A program made the position numbers and the translations under genes. From Calonectria ilicicola (taxonomy: Eukaryota; Ascomycota; Sordariomycetes; Hypocreales; Nectriaceae), in assembly GCA_020809705.1 (NCBI GenBank), contig CP085825.1, positions 7,006,001-7,070,000 on the forward strand: DNA of 64,000 nt. Direction: 5' to 3'. The notes beneath the pieces were generated by a model. That model saw nothing but the letters and a program-made list of their open reading frames with translations, had not been told where the DNA came from and made no database searches. This document shows positions 33,985 to 45,868 of the stretch, one piece after another. The stretch's first letter is position 1; each line of letters begins with the position of its first letter.

Positions 33985-35718
33985 TCAAGAACACACAATT
34001 TCTATCTTGGAACGCCTCTTAACCTTGAAAAACAGATTGGTTTGTCTAACAAACCAAAAATCATGCAACTGCCATGAGCTTGATGGATTTGCCAACTCAA
34101 AAGTATAATCCCGTAACAGTTGCGGGACCAACTTCGACATTTCCCTAAACAAAGTGTTATTGCATTGCCTTGGTGAAAAATGGGGAGAGGTGGTAATACA
34201 TGAGGCTCACGTTCTTTCCGAGGCATGAGCGCGCACCTGCTCCAAAAGCAAAGAAGCTCCTGTCCATGAGCTTATAGCTCTCTGGACTAGCTTCCAACCA
34301 ACGTTCTGGTCGATAGGTATCCGCATCCTGGCCGTAAACATTTTTATCATACGCCAAAACCCATGGATTGATACCGACTACTGTCTTGGCAGGGAGATGG
34401 ATGTCGCCAAAATCGGCACCTTCCTCGGGGACAACACGTTCCAGCAAGAAACCTACAGCGGGATGCATTCTCAAGGCTTCCTTCAAACAGGCTTGAAAAT
34501 ACTTGAGTTTATTGCTCTCTGCAAAAGTAACGAGCGACGAAAGTTCGCCGCGCGCATCGGCGCCATCAATTTCTTGAAGCACCTTGGACATGCAGCTTGG
34601 GTTTCTGCACAAATAGTAGAACAAAGAGCGCAAAGATATGGCAGTAGTGTCAGATCCAGCTAGACTGAAAAGAATTAGCCATTTTTGTGTCTCGGGAGGG
34701 TGGGGTGGGCAAGTACATGTTGCTGGTAAGATGGCTGTGGACATCGATATCTTCGATGGAAGTGGGGTTGCCATCTCGGGTCCATTTGAATCGTGCCAAC
34801 ATATCGCGATACGGCGTTTTAGACGACCCGAGAGATAAATATCGATCCATTTGCATCTTTGCAAACTGTGCGATGTATCTTCCCGATCCGAGCCTTGAAA
34901 CCACTGGCAGGATCATAGCTAATGCACCGATTGTGTTGTTACCCAGCAAGTATTTATGGACTGATGGAATCTGCCCGATAATAGACGTGTAAAGCTGCCT
35001 CCCTTCAATAGCATTGATAATACCCGCTACATCAGTCTCGTTTTTCATAAAGTCAAACCTGTTGGAAAACGTAATGGATGAAATTACGTCAAACGCATAC
35101 CACTGTAGCCAGGTTCCAAGGTCGAAAGGGGTATCTTGCATCTTATCCAACTTTTCTTCCATAATGCGAGTACATTCATCGGCCATGGGTTCTAGCTCGA
35201 GAAGTGAAGACATGGCGTAGGCATGAGCAACTGGCTTCTTCATTGACGCATGGCCGCTTCTGTCTCGGATCGAGAATATCGTTGGAAAGGTATTGTGGGG
35301 TGTATTTACATCGAACACAGAGTAAAAGTCGCTCTAACGTTGTCCTTGTCAGAACCGACACGGAGTCATAGGATCTAGTGGCTCTGCTAACCTTTTGAAA
35401 TTTGCTAGCAACTCCATATATTTGTGGTATATACTGAGCATCCGCGACGGAAACATGGTTCGGGCCTACCCGTACAAACGACCCATACTTTTGATGGTAT
35501 TTTTGGTGTATTTGGAATTGACGGCCCGAGGCCGCAGATCGAATGCGGTCAATGGCAGTGAAACTAGCCAAGAATGGTCCGGGGACATTCTTAATTCCTG
35601 GCCGATATCGAGTTCGAAGTACTAGCAAGACGATGCACACGATGGTAAATAGCAGAATGTTTTGACTTGTCAGCAGAACTTGGCCATACCGACCATAGAC
35701 ACTTTGATACAATGCCAT
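33985..35718 (-). CDS. Cytochrome P450 monooxygenase (pisatin-demethylase-like)
   Basis: Four exons (35392-35718, 34717-35333, 34200-34664, 33985-34144) give 522 residues. An N-terminal membrane anchor (ILLFTIVCIVLLVL, about residues 20-35) is followed by the proline hinge VPGP. Splicing of intron 2 recreates the I-helix LAGSDTT. ExxR is KEALR, and PERW and the haem loop FFAFGAGARSCLGKN follow. Intron 3 splits the Met codon of VSLMEMSKLVPQL; without it the protein would stop 20 residues after the haem cysteine, so the last exon is needed. An ER-anchored oxygenase needing P450 reductase. The substrate cannot be inferred, and membership in the cluster at 42-64 kb is doubtful because secreted-protein genes lie between. 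Confidence 0.9.
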
Positions 35719-36841
35719 AGCAACTGAGGAAGTGAAGGCGTTCGCGATATTATTTAAGCATAGAATGGAGCAATAAAGCCTTGGAAGCGTTCAATAAGAT
35801 TGACATTAAAACCACACCCTTCCAAATTTTATATTCACCTAAATTGTCCCAATGCGACATCAGTACGGAACCCCCAGATTCCGAAAAGGCGGGGTTCTCG
35901 CGATTTTTATCAGAATCGGGTTAGCATCTCCGAATGGCAAGACTAGCATATATCAATAAAATTGGTGTTGAGCATCATTATTTCATCATTTAGCGTCGAA
36001 ATATGTTACTCTTATCTAGCTGACCCCGGAATTGACTGTTCCGTTCATTCCTATGCTATCTTGGAATAATGCGCACAGCGTTTTGGGGGAGATTCGTGAC
36101 CGATATTCCTTCGAGGCTCCAATGATATGGCAGATGAATGTTGCATTGCGTGTTTCTTTAAAAAATGCCTGAACGCGAAACAGAACGTCCTTTATTCCAG
36201 TTTTCCGTAGTGATGAGATCTAGCCTAATGGCATTTCCATTGAGTTCATTCTACTTGGAAGAATAAGAATTGCCATCCCAGATTGGTTGTAAACGAAATT
36301 TGAAATGTGGAGACCTCAATTTGCGGCTGAACTTGTATCACTGGATCAATCTTGGAGTAGGATAGACGATTTGGGATGTATCTATCTTCACCTGCTTCTG
36401 GTCGTCTTCTGAAGTCGACTTTTAAATTGGCTAACTTATTAGGACCATCACCGTTCCAAGCGGAAGGCCGCTGGTCCTGGGCTCTATGGTTTTGAGAGAT
36501 GTATCCGAAGATTTGCATTGATGATCTTCCGACTGGGGGCGGGGATATATCGGCATCCTTCGGCGTTTGTAAACTGGCCGACAATCATCACTCCAGGGAT
36601 GGGCAACTGGTGAGTAGTTTCACATTCCTCATAAAAGAACAACGTTAGGTTGTGAAAATATTTGTATATTATTACTCCAAGGTGAGTTTGAAACACGGAG
36701 CAACATTTTAGTCTCTCAATGTAGATTATTCCTGACAACACGTCTATTGAGTGCGAATGGTACATAGTGGATCTATTTCTTTTATTCTATGGCTCAATTT
36801 ATAGATGGGTTTAATTTTAGGCAATCTGGCCTTGATTGGCT
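35719..36841. other. Intergenic region
   Basis: Two overlapping minus-strand frames (36246-36584 and 36484-36765) have no recognisable domain. No gene is supported. Confidence 0.5.
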
Positions 36842-38170
36842 CTATTCCGATTTTACTGGACCATACCAATCATCAAAGCCGAGATCAAAGCCCCAGAGGG
36901 GAGTGTTGATGCGCTTGGCCTTGCCCTTGGCAGCTAGACCATCTAGAATTGCCAAATCTTCCTCAGAGAGCGCAATAACCTCCTTGTTAGAGGAGATGCG
37001 CTTCTCGGTAACAGACTTTGGTAGTACAACCACGCCCTTGTTAACGTGGTAGCTGATAAGGATGGTGGCGGCGGAGACGCCGTTCTTTTCGGCAATTTGC
37101 TGAATCTCGGGATCCGACATGATGGGTGCGCCTTTTGAATTTCGGTGTAATTAGCCCAAATTCTTGTGATCACTCCGTGAAACGGAAGAGCCTGTGAATT
37201 CATTGCTAGAACTTACCAGTGGATCCAAGGGGCGAATATGCCTGAAGTAGGATGCCGTCCTTGGCACAGTATTCTCGGAGTTTATGCTGGGGGAGGAAAG
37301 GGTGTAGCTCGACTTGATTCACAGCTGGCACGACGGTCCATGTCTTGCGCAGCTCATTCAGGTATGGGATTGACCAATTGGCCAAGCCGATAGCCTTTAC
37401 TTTGCCGGATTTATAGACCTCCTCCATCTGGCGCCATGTCTCGCTCTGATCCCATGATCGATCGACCGATCGGGTTCCATCGGGGTTAACGGGAAGAAGG
37501 TCGCTCGTCTCATTCTGTGGCTAGGAATTAATTTTCGATCTCCTCATGAGTGTTAGTGGCGGCTGCTAGACTCTGAACGTACGGGAACTAATCGAACAGG
37601 CCAGTGAATAAGCTGCAATGCAATATGTCAGTCAAAAGATCTTGTCGGGGTATTCCATAAAATGCCAGTAGAAGCTTACATAAAGATCGAGGTAGTCAAC
37701 ACCCAGTTGGTCAAGGGTCTTTTGCAGACCTTCCTTGACATTGGGCTGGTGACTGTTCCAAAGCTTGCTAGTGAGGAAGATCTCTTCACGAGGTACCCCG
37801 CTGTCTTTGATGCCCTGGCCGACCTCGTTCTCATTGCCTATGAATTGACATTAGACATGTGCTTGACTTCCCCTCATTTCATTTTTGTCTCTGGCTCACC
37901 GTAGATACTTCATCAAGTTAGCAAACCAACTTATTGATCCAAAGGATGGGAATCAACTTACAGTGCCGCATCAATGTGACGGTATCCATCCTTGAGGGCG
38001 TAGGCCACAGCGCTGCGAACCTCTCCAGGCTTAGATTGCCAGGTTCCTTTGCTCACAATGTTAGCAAGTTTCATCAGCGAGAGATGCATCAAGAATGTGC
38101 GCGACTAACCAAGACCGACGGCAGGGATCTTGGCGCCCGTGTTGAGCGTGAAGTGAGTAGCAGGGGCCAT
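36842..38170 (-). CDS. Aldo-keto reductase
   Basis: Seven exons: 38110-38170, 37962-38046, 37900-37907, 37680-37837, 37583-37612, 37217-37514 and 36842-37131. They encode 309 residues. One exon is only 8 nt long (37900-37907) and one is 30 nt; both are needed to keep frame and to rebuild family motifs. These are [13 protein letters not shown], the catalytic Asp/Tyr segment [28 protein letters not shown] with the catalytic Lys, and YLDLYLIHWPV with the catalytic His. The NADPH-binding end is present ([13 protein letters not shown]). The fold is an (alpha/beta)8 barrel that reduces carbonyls with NADPH. It is transcribed divergently from the lactonase-like gene, 579 bases away, which suggests co-regulation. 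Confidence 0.92.
37900..37907 (-). other. 8-nt microexon of the aldo-keto reductase gene
   Basis: The exon TATCTACG (read on the minus strand) is flanked by an AAG acceptor and a GTGAGC donor. It joins CT and GC of the flanking exons to give Leu-Ile-Tyr-Gly, the exact family motif around the catalytic tyrosine. Confidence 0.85.
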
Positions 38171-38749
38171 TATGCTTGACAAGTATAGTTATCTTCAATG
38201 TTTTGTTCGGAATAGAAGGGAGGAACGAATCCTCGACGTGCAGGGGACCAGTTTTAAAGTATCCCTCAAGAAAAAATGACCTCGGTTTAAAAAAAGCACA
38301 AGAATGTTTCTGTTCAGAGCGCAATCGGGGCAGAATCGTGATGGGGTTACATGGGGTCGATGTGGGACGACCCAACAGCCCCGACCGGACTTTTTTCCGA
38401 TCGGACTTTTTTCCTTTGAGGAATAATAAACAATGATTATCTCCGATCCTCTCTCACCGGCCGTTTAGTGTAGTGAAACCGGTGCCTTGATGGTTTTTTC
38501 TAGTAGGATCGGACAAAATCAATCAAGATGAAGTCATCTGGTGTAAAAAACAAGGCACTATGGGGGTTTCTTTGCAGATGGAAGATGGATCGGCTCAATC
38601 GAGCTCTCCCGCTCCGGCGCTCACTACTCGAGCCGTTTCAATCTGCATCGTTGCGCCACGCTGAAGGGCTTTTTCTATACTCTTCCGCTACTCCTTTTAC
38701 AGTTTATTGTAATTAGAGATTTTATCTTTTATTTCCAAGTCTGTACACC
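38171..38749. promoter_or_regulatory. Divergent promoter with tandem CCGAYCGG elements
   Basis: Between the aldo-keto reductase and lactonase-like genes. A 16-base unit, CCGAYCGGACTTTTTT, occurs twice in direct succession at 38381-38396 and 38397-38412 with one difference. A further TCGGAC lies near 38506. CCG...CGG palindromes are typical binding sites of Zn2Cys6 regulators. Confidence 0.6.
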
Positions 38750-40092
38750 ATGGGTAGCCAGGCCAAGCCCACGCTGCTGATCTCTGGCGACCGTGCCGAC
38801 TTCACAACACTCACATTCGACCCCTGTAAGAAAGAGCTGAGTGTTGTCGCCAACTACCCAGCACCCTTCAACGTTTCGTGGGTCGAGCCATTGTCTTCCC
38901 AAGGAAGTGTTGATCGCCTCCTCGGGTTGTCGGAGGGTACCGAATCCGGTCTACTATACACCTTCGACATCAACCATGCTCAACAGACATGTAATATTAC
39001 CAGCCAGCAGCCAACTTTAGGAGCACCTGCCCACTGTATGCAATCATATGCACTGTATTATCCTTTATGATAGTGTTACTCACTTATTCGAGATAGTCAT
39101 TACGCTACGCGATAACTCTGCTGTAGCCCTGGGTACTGTAAGCGACGGAAAAAGACGCAGAGCTCGTGGAACTTTCGCGCTAATGGAATATAGTACTTCG
39201 GAGGATCTGTTGCTTTATATCCCATATCTATACATCAAGATGGCGAACTATTACTCACAGATGCTTCCCGAATGGAGCTACTGCCAGAATTCCCCTACCA
39301 ATTGTCTGGGCATGGTCCGATCGAACATCGACAGCGACAATGCCATGTACACCAGGTTCTCGAAGATACACGAGGTTTTCTGTACGCACCTGACTTGGGG
39401 GCTGATCGAATCTGGATTCTTCGTCGTGATCAACTGAGCCTAGAGCTTTGTGGATGGTTCCAATGTCCTCCGGGGACAGGCACTAGACACGCTGTAATCA
39501 CACCCGATGGTATGCCGCTAACCTCTGGAGTCTTTGAACAGCAATGATAACATAAATATGTATAGAAAAACTCATGTATTGCATCGGAGAGCTTTCACAC
39601 ACCGTCATCGCCTTTGATTTGTCCTCATCTCCCGCTAGAGACATCCAACCAATCGATGGCTTTGCGCCGAACATTATTCCTCCAAGTGTCCATCCCGACC
39701 ACCAATTCATGATGGACTCCTCTGAGCTTTGCCTTCACCCCAAGATCTCAAATGTTTTGTACGCGAGCAATAGGTGGGAAAGACACATAGCTGAGCGTGA
39801 GCCTCATCTCGAAAACGTACCTGAGAAACTGCAGCTAGGAGATGCCATCACAATCATCCTTCTCTCTAACGACGGGAAAAGGATGGAGCTTGTCAAATAT
39901 GTACGAACAAAGCTTGATACTATCCGTGGTATACGACTCAGCGATGATGGCAAATACGTCGTGGTGTGTGGACAGGAGGGCGGTGGCCTTGAGATTTACA
40001 GCATCAGCGGAGACCGAGGCGATGAATGGAATCTCGAGGCCAGTTTGGATGAAGGTTTGGAGAGTGGAATAAAGCACGCTGTGTGGCTTTAG
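38750..40092 (+). CDS. Lactonase-like seven-bladed beta-propeller (muconate cyclase/6-phosphogluconolactonase type)
   Basis: Four exons (38750-39035, 39097-39137, 39194-39509, 39566-40092) encode 389 residues. The spliced joins recreate propeller strands typical of the family: GAPAHFITLRDNSAVALGT, then YFGGSVALYPISIHQDGELL, then FPYQLSGHGPIEHRQ with the histidine-rich loop, GFLYAPDLGADRIW, and near the end GIRLSDDGKYVVVCGQEGGG. Known members hydrolyse or form lactones (carboxy-cis,cis-muconate cyclase, 6-phosphogluconolactonase). No signal peptide; probably cytosolic. Divergent pairing with the aldo-keto reductase suggests a shared pathway on sugar acids or aromatic breakdown products, but this is inference. 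Confidence 0.88.
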
Positions 40093-41101
40093 AAACGCGC
40101 TAGCGCCCTTTCTAGACTGAGATGGTGAGCTGGTCAACAAAAATACGCCTTGGTAACAGTTGACAGGTGGCGAGGCACTGCCGTAACTGTGGCCTGGGAG
40201 GTCACACCCTGGCCCCAAGCGGAAATATTAAGCCCAACAATATAACGACCAATTTTTTACCTGCAAAATTAGAACTAAGCGACAAAAATCACATATTCAG
40301 ACACAAAAGTGGCCGAAGTAAAGCTAGACAATGTTTATCCCAAATCTCGAGAGGCAAGGGAGAAGTGGCGGGGGCGTGCGCCACGTTTCTGCCCCTTCTC
40401 CACTTGGTATGATGCACCAACAGCTCAGCTCAGTATGGTATTGTGCGACATGTTGCAAAATGGCCTTTGTGAGAACAAGCCCGTGTGCGTAAATTTTTTG
40501 GAATAATGTCAAAACAGATATAGAAATCGACCAGATCCATCGTATCTTTGACCATTGCCGATTGTTTGGCTTTGAAGTAAACATGATACCGCACAAACAA
40601 ACAAGAGGTTGGAATCAATAACGACCATACGCTAGCGATGCAGTGTGGCCAAACGCATTGTCCCCCCGCCGACAGTAAATTTTACCAGCCATCCATGTTA
40701 TGCACCTCTTGTTTCGCTACCCAACCGAGTTTTTGGCTTAAGCATGTTTAGAAGCCACCTTAAAAACCCCAATCATCCCAGTGGCCAAGTTTCGTCTTGG
40801 GTGCCGAATTACCGCCACTTGAATGGCAGTTTTGCAGCCACAGCACAATTTTCTCCTCAGCTGATCGACAGGAGTGTCTGAGACACTGGTTTGTTTGTGG
40901 CTTACAATCAAATTGTCCGTGCCGCCAGTCATAATAAGCACCCCAAAATAACCGACTGATGCGCTAAACTCATATTCTATATGAAGAAGACAATCCCTCT
41001 CCCATACTACCGCCATCAAACAACGCGAATCCATTCTAGGCAGTTCCTTCTACACACTATCATCCCTCCCCTTTCAACATAACCCTCTCCCAAACGCAAC
41101 C
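40093..41101. other. Intergenic region
   Basis: About 1 kb with no supportable gene. The last 100 bases before 41102 are CT-rich, as in many fungal promoters of strongly expressed genes. Confidence 0.55.
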
Positions 41102-41666
41102 ATGCAGTTCAAGCTATTTGCCATCGCCGCCTCCGCTCTTGCGATTCCCTTCGCTCAGGCCTACCCTTCCCCTCACGACCTGAGCCATGATCTCACACAC
41201 ATTGCCGTGCTGTGCGAGGCAGCGGTCGGAAAGTTTCATGACAACAGTCCCGCCTCTCTTGTTAAGAATGCTCCGGTATGGGTCAATTAACGTTTTTTTG
41301 TGTCCGTGTGGCTTGACTAATTTCCATTCAGAAAGGCCTTGAGCTTTTGAACAACATCAACAGCAAGATTGAGCACCAATGTCGCGCCATCAAGACACCC
41401 AAGCGGGCAAACGTCATGTCACAGCAGGAGGATCTCGTCTGTGCCGCAGTGCACCACGTAAGTAGACCAATACGGCTTTTATTTCAGATGCTAATTGTCA
41501 CTAGTTCATCAAATCTTGCAAAAGTCTAGATGATTATGCCACTCATGCAGCACCTCACGCTCCGGCAACAGCCAGTATTGAGGTAGCCGTCCGAGTCCTG
41601 AAGGGCGGCGTTGAAACCCTCTCAATTGACGTCTTCGGTCTTGTGCCTGTTTGCAACGGCTCATGA
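41102..41666 (+). CDS. Small secreted protein of unknown function
   Basis: Three exons (41102-41275, 41332-41457, 41505-41666) encode 153 residues. The signal peptide is MQFKLFAIAASALAIPFAQA. The mature part is largely helical and contains five cysteines (VLCEA, EHQCRA, DLVCAA, IKSCKS and VPVCNG). The last exon is recovered only by splicing at GTAAGT/CTAG; it supplies two of the cysteines and a natural stop. No known family is recognised; it could be a cell-wall or effector-type protein. An odd cysteine number would leave one free thiol. Confidence 0.8.
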
Positions 41667-42336
41667 GTCAAAAATTACCCGGGCAGCGCCTTTTTGCCGT
41701 GAGGGTTGGTAAATTTATTCGATTCTAAGAGATGAAGTGACACTTGTATTCATTTATTATTTGGCGATAGCCGCTGTAATTGAGATAAAACAAAAGCCTG
41801 CTTGAGGAAGCAGGTTCCCTTTGGAGAGTAAATATTATTAATTTATGTCTTCGGACAAAGATAGTTATTTCAAATCAATTTCTCAAATGATCAAGGATAG
41901 TAGAAACCACTATATCACAGCACATTAGTGAAAAGTAGACTTGGATAAGAGTCAAGTGCTTGTAGCTGGGGGCCCACACTGTGCAGTTCGCACCTCACTG
42001 GGCTCCTCTGACTAGTTCGCCATCGTGAATTTCGGTGATGGAGAATTTGACCGACACGAATCAATTAGGCATCTAACCGACCAAGTTTAGTGGGAAACGT
42101 AATAATATCACCAAAACTATGCCTTTCTCGATGCGCTGCAAACATCCATGTTTATTACGGGCATTATCACGACCCCGAGTGTCCGACGGCAGAGCCCTCG
42201 AATGTCTATTTATTGACCTACTTTGGTTTTCTTCTCCTCCCATTCTGCAGAACATTTCATTTCACTATATATCCACCCCATACTCGGAATATTTCTACAT
42301 CTCTGATTAACAAAACTGTTTTACCTGACATTCAAT
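41667..42336. promoter_or_regulatory. Upstream region of the SnoaL-like gene
   Basis: A TATA box (CTATATAT, 42265-42272) lies 65 bases before the ATG. A GTCCGACG element at 42181-42188 resembles the GTCCGATG motif repeated in promoters further right. Confidence 0.45.
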
Positions 42337-42813
42337 ATGATTCTATCAATTGAGGAAATATCCGATCGTTTAGAAATCCAAGATTTGTATGCACGTTATG
42401 TCCATGCCGCGGATGAGCGGGAGTCTCTGGATGACATCTTCTTACCTGATACAACCTTTGACTGGAAATCAACTGGAGGGGGATCAATGACATATGAGGA
42501 GGCCAAGGCTGGTCCGATTTTTACAGGAAAGCTCTTCCCTTGGTCATTTCACATCTATGCCAATGTGAAAATTGATTTTTCCGAGGACAAACTCAGAGCC
42601 ATAGTCAAAGTCAAAGCCTTTAACCCCAGTGGTCTACCTGACCAACAGGGAAATCCTACAATGTTCCAAACCCACGGAACATATACAGACCAAGTGAAAA
42701 AAACTTCTCAAGGTTGGAAGATCACATCCCGAGTTTGGAGTGAGTCAAGTGTTGTGGGGCCTTTTGGGAAAGTCGATGGTATACCTGGAATGCTCAAGAT
42801 GGCTGGGAAATAG
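42337..42813 (+). CDS. SnoaL-like (NTF2-fold) protein
   Basis: A single exon of 158 residues, full length for the family. The N-terminal helix (EEISDRLEIQDLYARYVHAA) and the DxTFDW segment match SnoaL_4 polyketide-cyclase-like proteins. The centre has the curved-sheet strands WSFHIYANVKIDF and AIVKVKAFN, and the end has GWKITSRVWSESSV. Members act as cyclases, hydratases or ligand-binding proteins in small-molecule pathways. A catalytic acid/His pair is possible (D in the first helix region, H in FHIYAN) but not proven. Its position at the edge of the PKS-NRPS neighbourhood suggests a tailoring role; it could also be unrelated. Confidence 0.8.
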   Translation: MILSIEEISDRLEIQDLYARYVHAADERESLDDIFLPDTTFDWKSTGGGSMTYEEAKAGPIFTGKLFPWSFHIYANVKIDFSEDKLRAIVKVKAFNPSGLPDQQGNPTMFQTHGTYTDQVKKTSQGWKITSRVWSESSVVGPFGKVDGIPGMLKMAGK

Positions 42814-44145
42814 ATGAAGAACATCATCTGAGGAAATATCTAGAACAATTTTGGATGTATAATGGGTGAGAGGCTTGGCCATTGGGATGGACGTTTATTG
42901 TTAAATATATGATGTAGGTAGTCTAGGTTCATAAACCCTTTTCTTGGGACTTCAACCTGAGCGCTTTCCAGGAATGAGTATCCATGCATTAATAACGTTC
43001 CGCAAGGGCACTCTTCGAGCCGCCCTGGTATATTTTGTTGTATTGTTAACAGAAACAAGAGGCCTAGAACAGAAGAGTGAATTTTGCACTGTGGTCAGGT
43101 GTGCGAAATCACGAACCAGCACTGTCTCGTCTCCACCGGGATCAAATCAGCCAGCTAACTGCAACGGGATAGTGTGACCAACCAAATAGGAAATATTTCG
43201 CCGAGTCACCTGGAATATTTCTCTCCATTTTCAACTTCTCGCTGAATTCCCTTAAACTAATCAGAGCATGTTCAGAGAGGATCGAGGACCAATAAATTAG
43301 ACCTGTCGGCAAATAGCCTTGGAGTGTACTACGAAGATTGACCCACTGGATGCATCTTCCGGAAATTCGGCGACTGAAAAATTACATCGGGACGTCTGAG
43401 CTTTCTCCGGAATCTTTTCTGACATTCGGGAGCTTGACACTTATCCCGACCGATAACCTAGCTCATATTATTGTTGGGCATACCTAAAGCCTAGACATAA
43501 AGCCTGCGCCGAGTTCAAGCTAGAACAAGTGCTTTGTCGTTTGTCACGCCCGAGCGCGGGCTTTGCTAAAATACACCGAGCAACAAGCGCTGTGTCCCAA
43601 CCACCCAAAATGCTGTCCACGGATGTTTCTCTCGTTTATTTGGGATTAAATACATAGAGAACACTCAACTCGAAGTCTAGGGGGCTCTTTATTCTATTTC
43701 TTTAGTTTATTGCATAAACTTTGATACCCAAATCAATGCAAAGTTCGAGGATATCTGGTGCTCAGCATCCTGTAAAGGATGATACAGCTATCCTAATCAC
43801 TGAATTACCCGAATCGTCTGATCGAGCGCCTTTGCACAACTTTAATATTACACTCCTAACTGGATTGCTCAATCTTCATAGTATTGCCATTTAGCTTGTT
43901 TCCACCCACTGCGGTGAGGGATCTTCCTGATAGACAACTTGGCGGGTTATTGAGTTCGGGTCAAATTAGGCTCAACAAATAAAGAGAAGCTTGCTTTACA
44001 TGTGAAACTCGTACAAATCTCGCTATTCCCCCCTGGGCCACTTGTATCTTACTGCTACTTTCTAAAATCCGGTCCCATAGTCTTACATGTATGAAGATGG
44101 TTCAGCTTCAATTCTCGTGTGGTCATGACCTGGAATTGTCTATAT
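42814..44145. other. Intergenic region
   Basis: About 1.3 kb, AT-rich. Short frames only; no gene is supported. It separates the SnoaL-like gene from the transporter 3' end. Confidence 0.55.
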
Positions 44146-45868
44146 TCACAATTCAAGGTCTTCGCTCTCAGGCTTGTCCCCAAAGACAGCTGCGATTTCC
44201 TCCAAACTCTTGCCTGCCGTTTCTGGGACGAAGAAAAATGAGAAAATGGAGGCTGCGAAGCAAAAGCAACCAAAGAAAAGGTAGGTGCCCCAGCCAAGCT
44301 TAATCTGCATCTCGGGGACAATGACACCAATGATAAAGTTTGCAAGCCATACCATTGCCGTGGCAGCACCAACGCCCTTAGCGCGCTTGGAACTGGGGAA
44401 AATCTCTGCGGGAAGTGTCCATGCCAAGGGTCCGTAGGAGGAGGCGTATGCAAGGACGTAGATGTCTACACCAAAAAATTAGCTCTGGCAAAATATGTAT
44501 GTTCCCGGGTCATACTTACAGACGAGCGCGACGCCAAACCATCCCACCCCTGGGTGGCTTTCCCATTTATTGTTGTACTTGCTAACAATTCCTGCCATGA
44601 TCATGTGTGGGATACCCATAGCAATGCCTCCAATAATGGCTAGCTTTCGGCGCCCTAATTTATCAAGAAAGAAAAAAACTGGAATTCCGGCGACAAGCTG
44701 GCAAATATTAATCATGCCACTGAGAATGATGGAGGTTTCGGAGCTTTGGCCGAGAGCAGCGAAGAAGATGGGGGCGTAGTAGACAAAAGCGTTGATACCT
44801 GTATTTCGGGTTAGTACACTACTAATAGCGCAAGGTTACGAACATTTAGAACTAACCAGAGAATTGTTGAAAGAACGGAATAGCAAGAGCGATTGAGGTG
44901 CGCCCCAAGTACTTGAGCTTGAACAGATCAGCCCACTGTTTTAACTCGAGGACGACAAAGTTGGTGTTGGAACCGTGTTCACGCTCAACTATACGTTCCT
45001 GAATGCGAACTTCGTGGAGAATGCCCTGCCACTCCTGATGGACGCGCGCATCGGTTCTTGGGAGGCGTCTGAGTGTCTCGAGAGATTGCAGGCTATCTTC
45101 ATCGCGGTGTCGCATGGCCAGCCATCTGGGCGAGAATGGAAAGAATTGAATTCCAATGCCAACCATCAAAGCAGGGCCCATCTGCAAGAGGAAGGGTAAT
45201 CTGAAAGACCACACGCCTGCAATTTCTCGGGTACCATACGTAATCCAAAAGGAGATGATAGCGCCGATTACGATGGAGATCGCTTCAAGAACAAGAAGAG
45301 AGCCTCTTAAATTGGGCGGGGCGATCTCAGAGATGTACAGGGGAGCTCCCATGGCGAGAGTACCCACGCCAATTCCACCGATAGTGCGCCCAGCGACGAG
45401 GGTACCATAGTTGTGCGAAGCGGTTTGGATGATGGCACCAACGCAAAAGAATGCTGTCGCAAGAGCAAGGGCCCATTTTCTGGAATAACGATCGGCGAGA
45501 ACGGGAAAGAACAGACATCCAACGAAAGCGCCGCACTCTAGCATACCAGTCATGAAGCCCGTGTTGAAGCCGTAGTGAGCATGTCCGGGAGATACCTCGG
45601 GGAAGTAATCCTGGAATGTGGGCATGGTGAGGATGAGAGTGATGACACCCTGATCGTAGCCAAAGGAGAAACCTCCAAAGGAGGCCAGAAGAGCTGCACC
45701 AAACACATAGGGCGACCGTATGATGCCCCCAATGCCATTGTTATCATAGTCGATTAAAGCTGGCTGAATTTGGGAGACCCCATTCTCAAGGTGAACAGGG
45801 CTCTTAGACGCATCATGGTTGTTGTCGACATTAATCCCGTCTTGCGTGCTCTCTTTGACGCCCGCCAT
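44146..45868 (-). CDS. Sugar-porter family MFS transporter
   Basis: Three exons (44857-45868, 44520-44798, 44146-44465) give 536 residues. Sugar-porter signatures are seen: FGYDQGV in TM1, DRYSRKW in loop 2-3, GRTIGGIGVGTL in TM4, FSPRWLA at the end of the first half, the spliced FFQQFSGINAFVYYAP in TM7, DKLGRRK in loop 8-9, and PETAGKSLEEI after TM12. The spliced join YIYVLAYASSYGPLAW in TM10 confirms intron 2. It sits in the plasma membrane and likely moves a hexose, quinate or similar polyol by H+ symport. In the cluster context it could import a precursor or export the product. An ATCCGATG element (46161-46168, reverse) lies about 290 bases upstream. Confidence 0.9.

Noticed and set aside
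36246..36765. Two minus-strand frames that might be exons of one gene
   Set aside because: No junction with both splice consensus and a conserved motif could be found.
33985..41666. Extending the biosynthetic cluster left to the P450, aldo-keto reductase and lactonase
   Set aside because: Their promoters lack GTCCGATG, a different repeat element is used, and secreted-protein genes intervene. It cannot be excluded, but the sequence does not support it.
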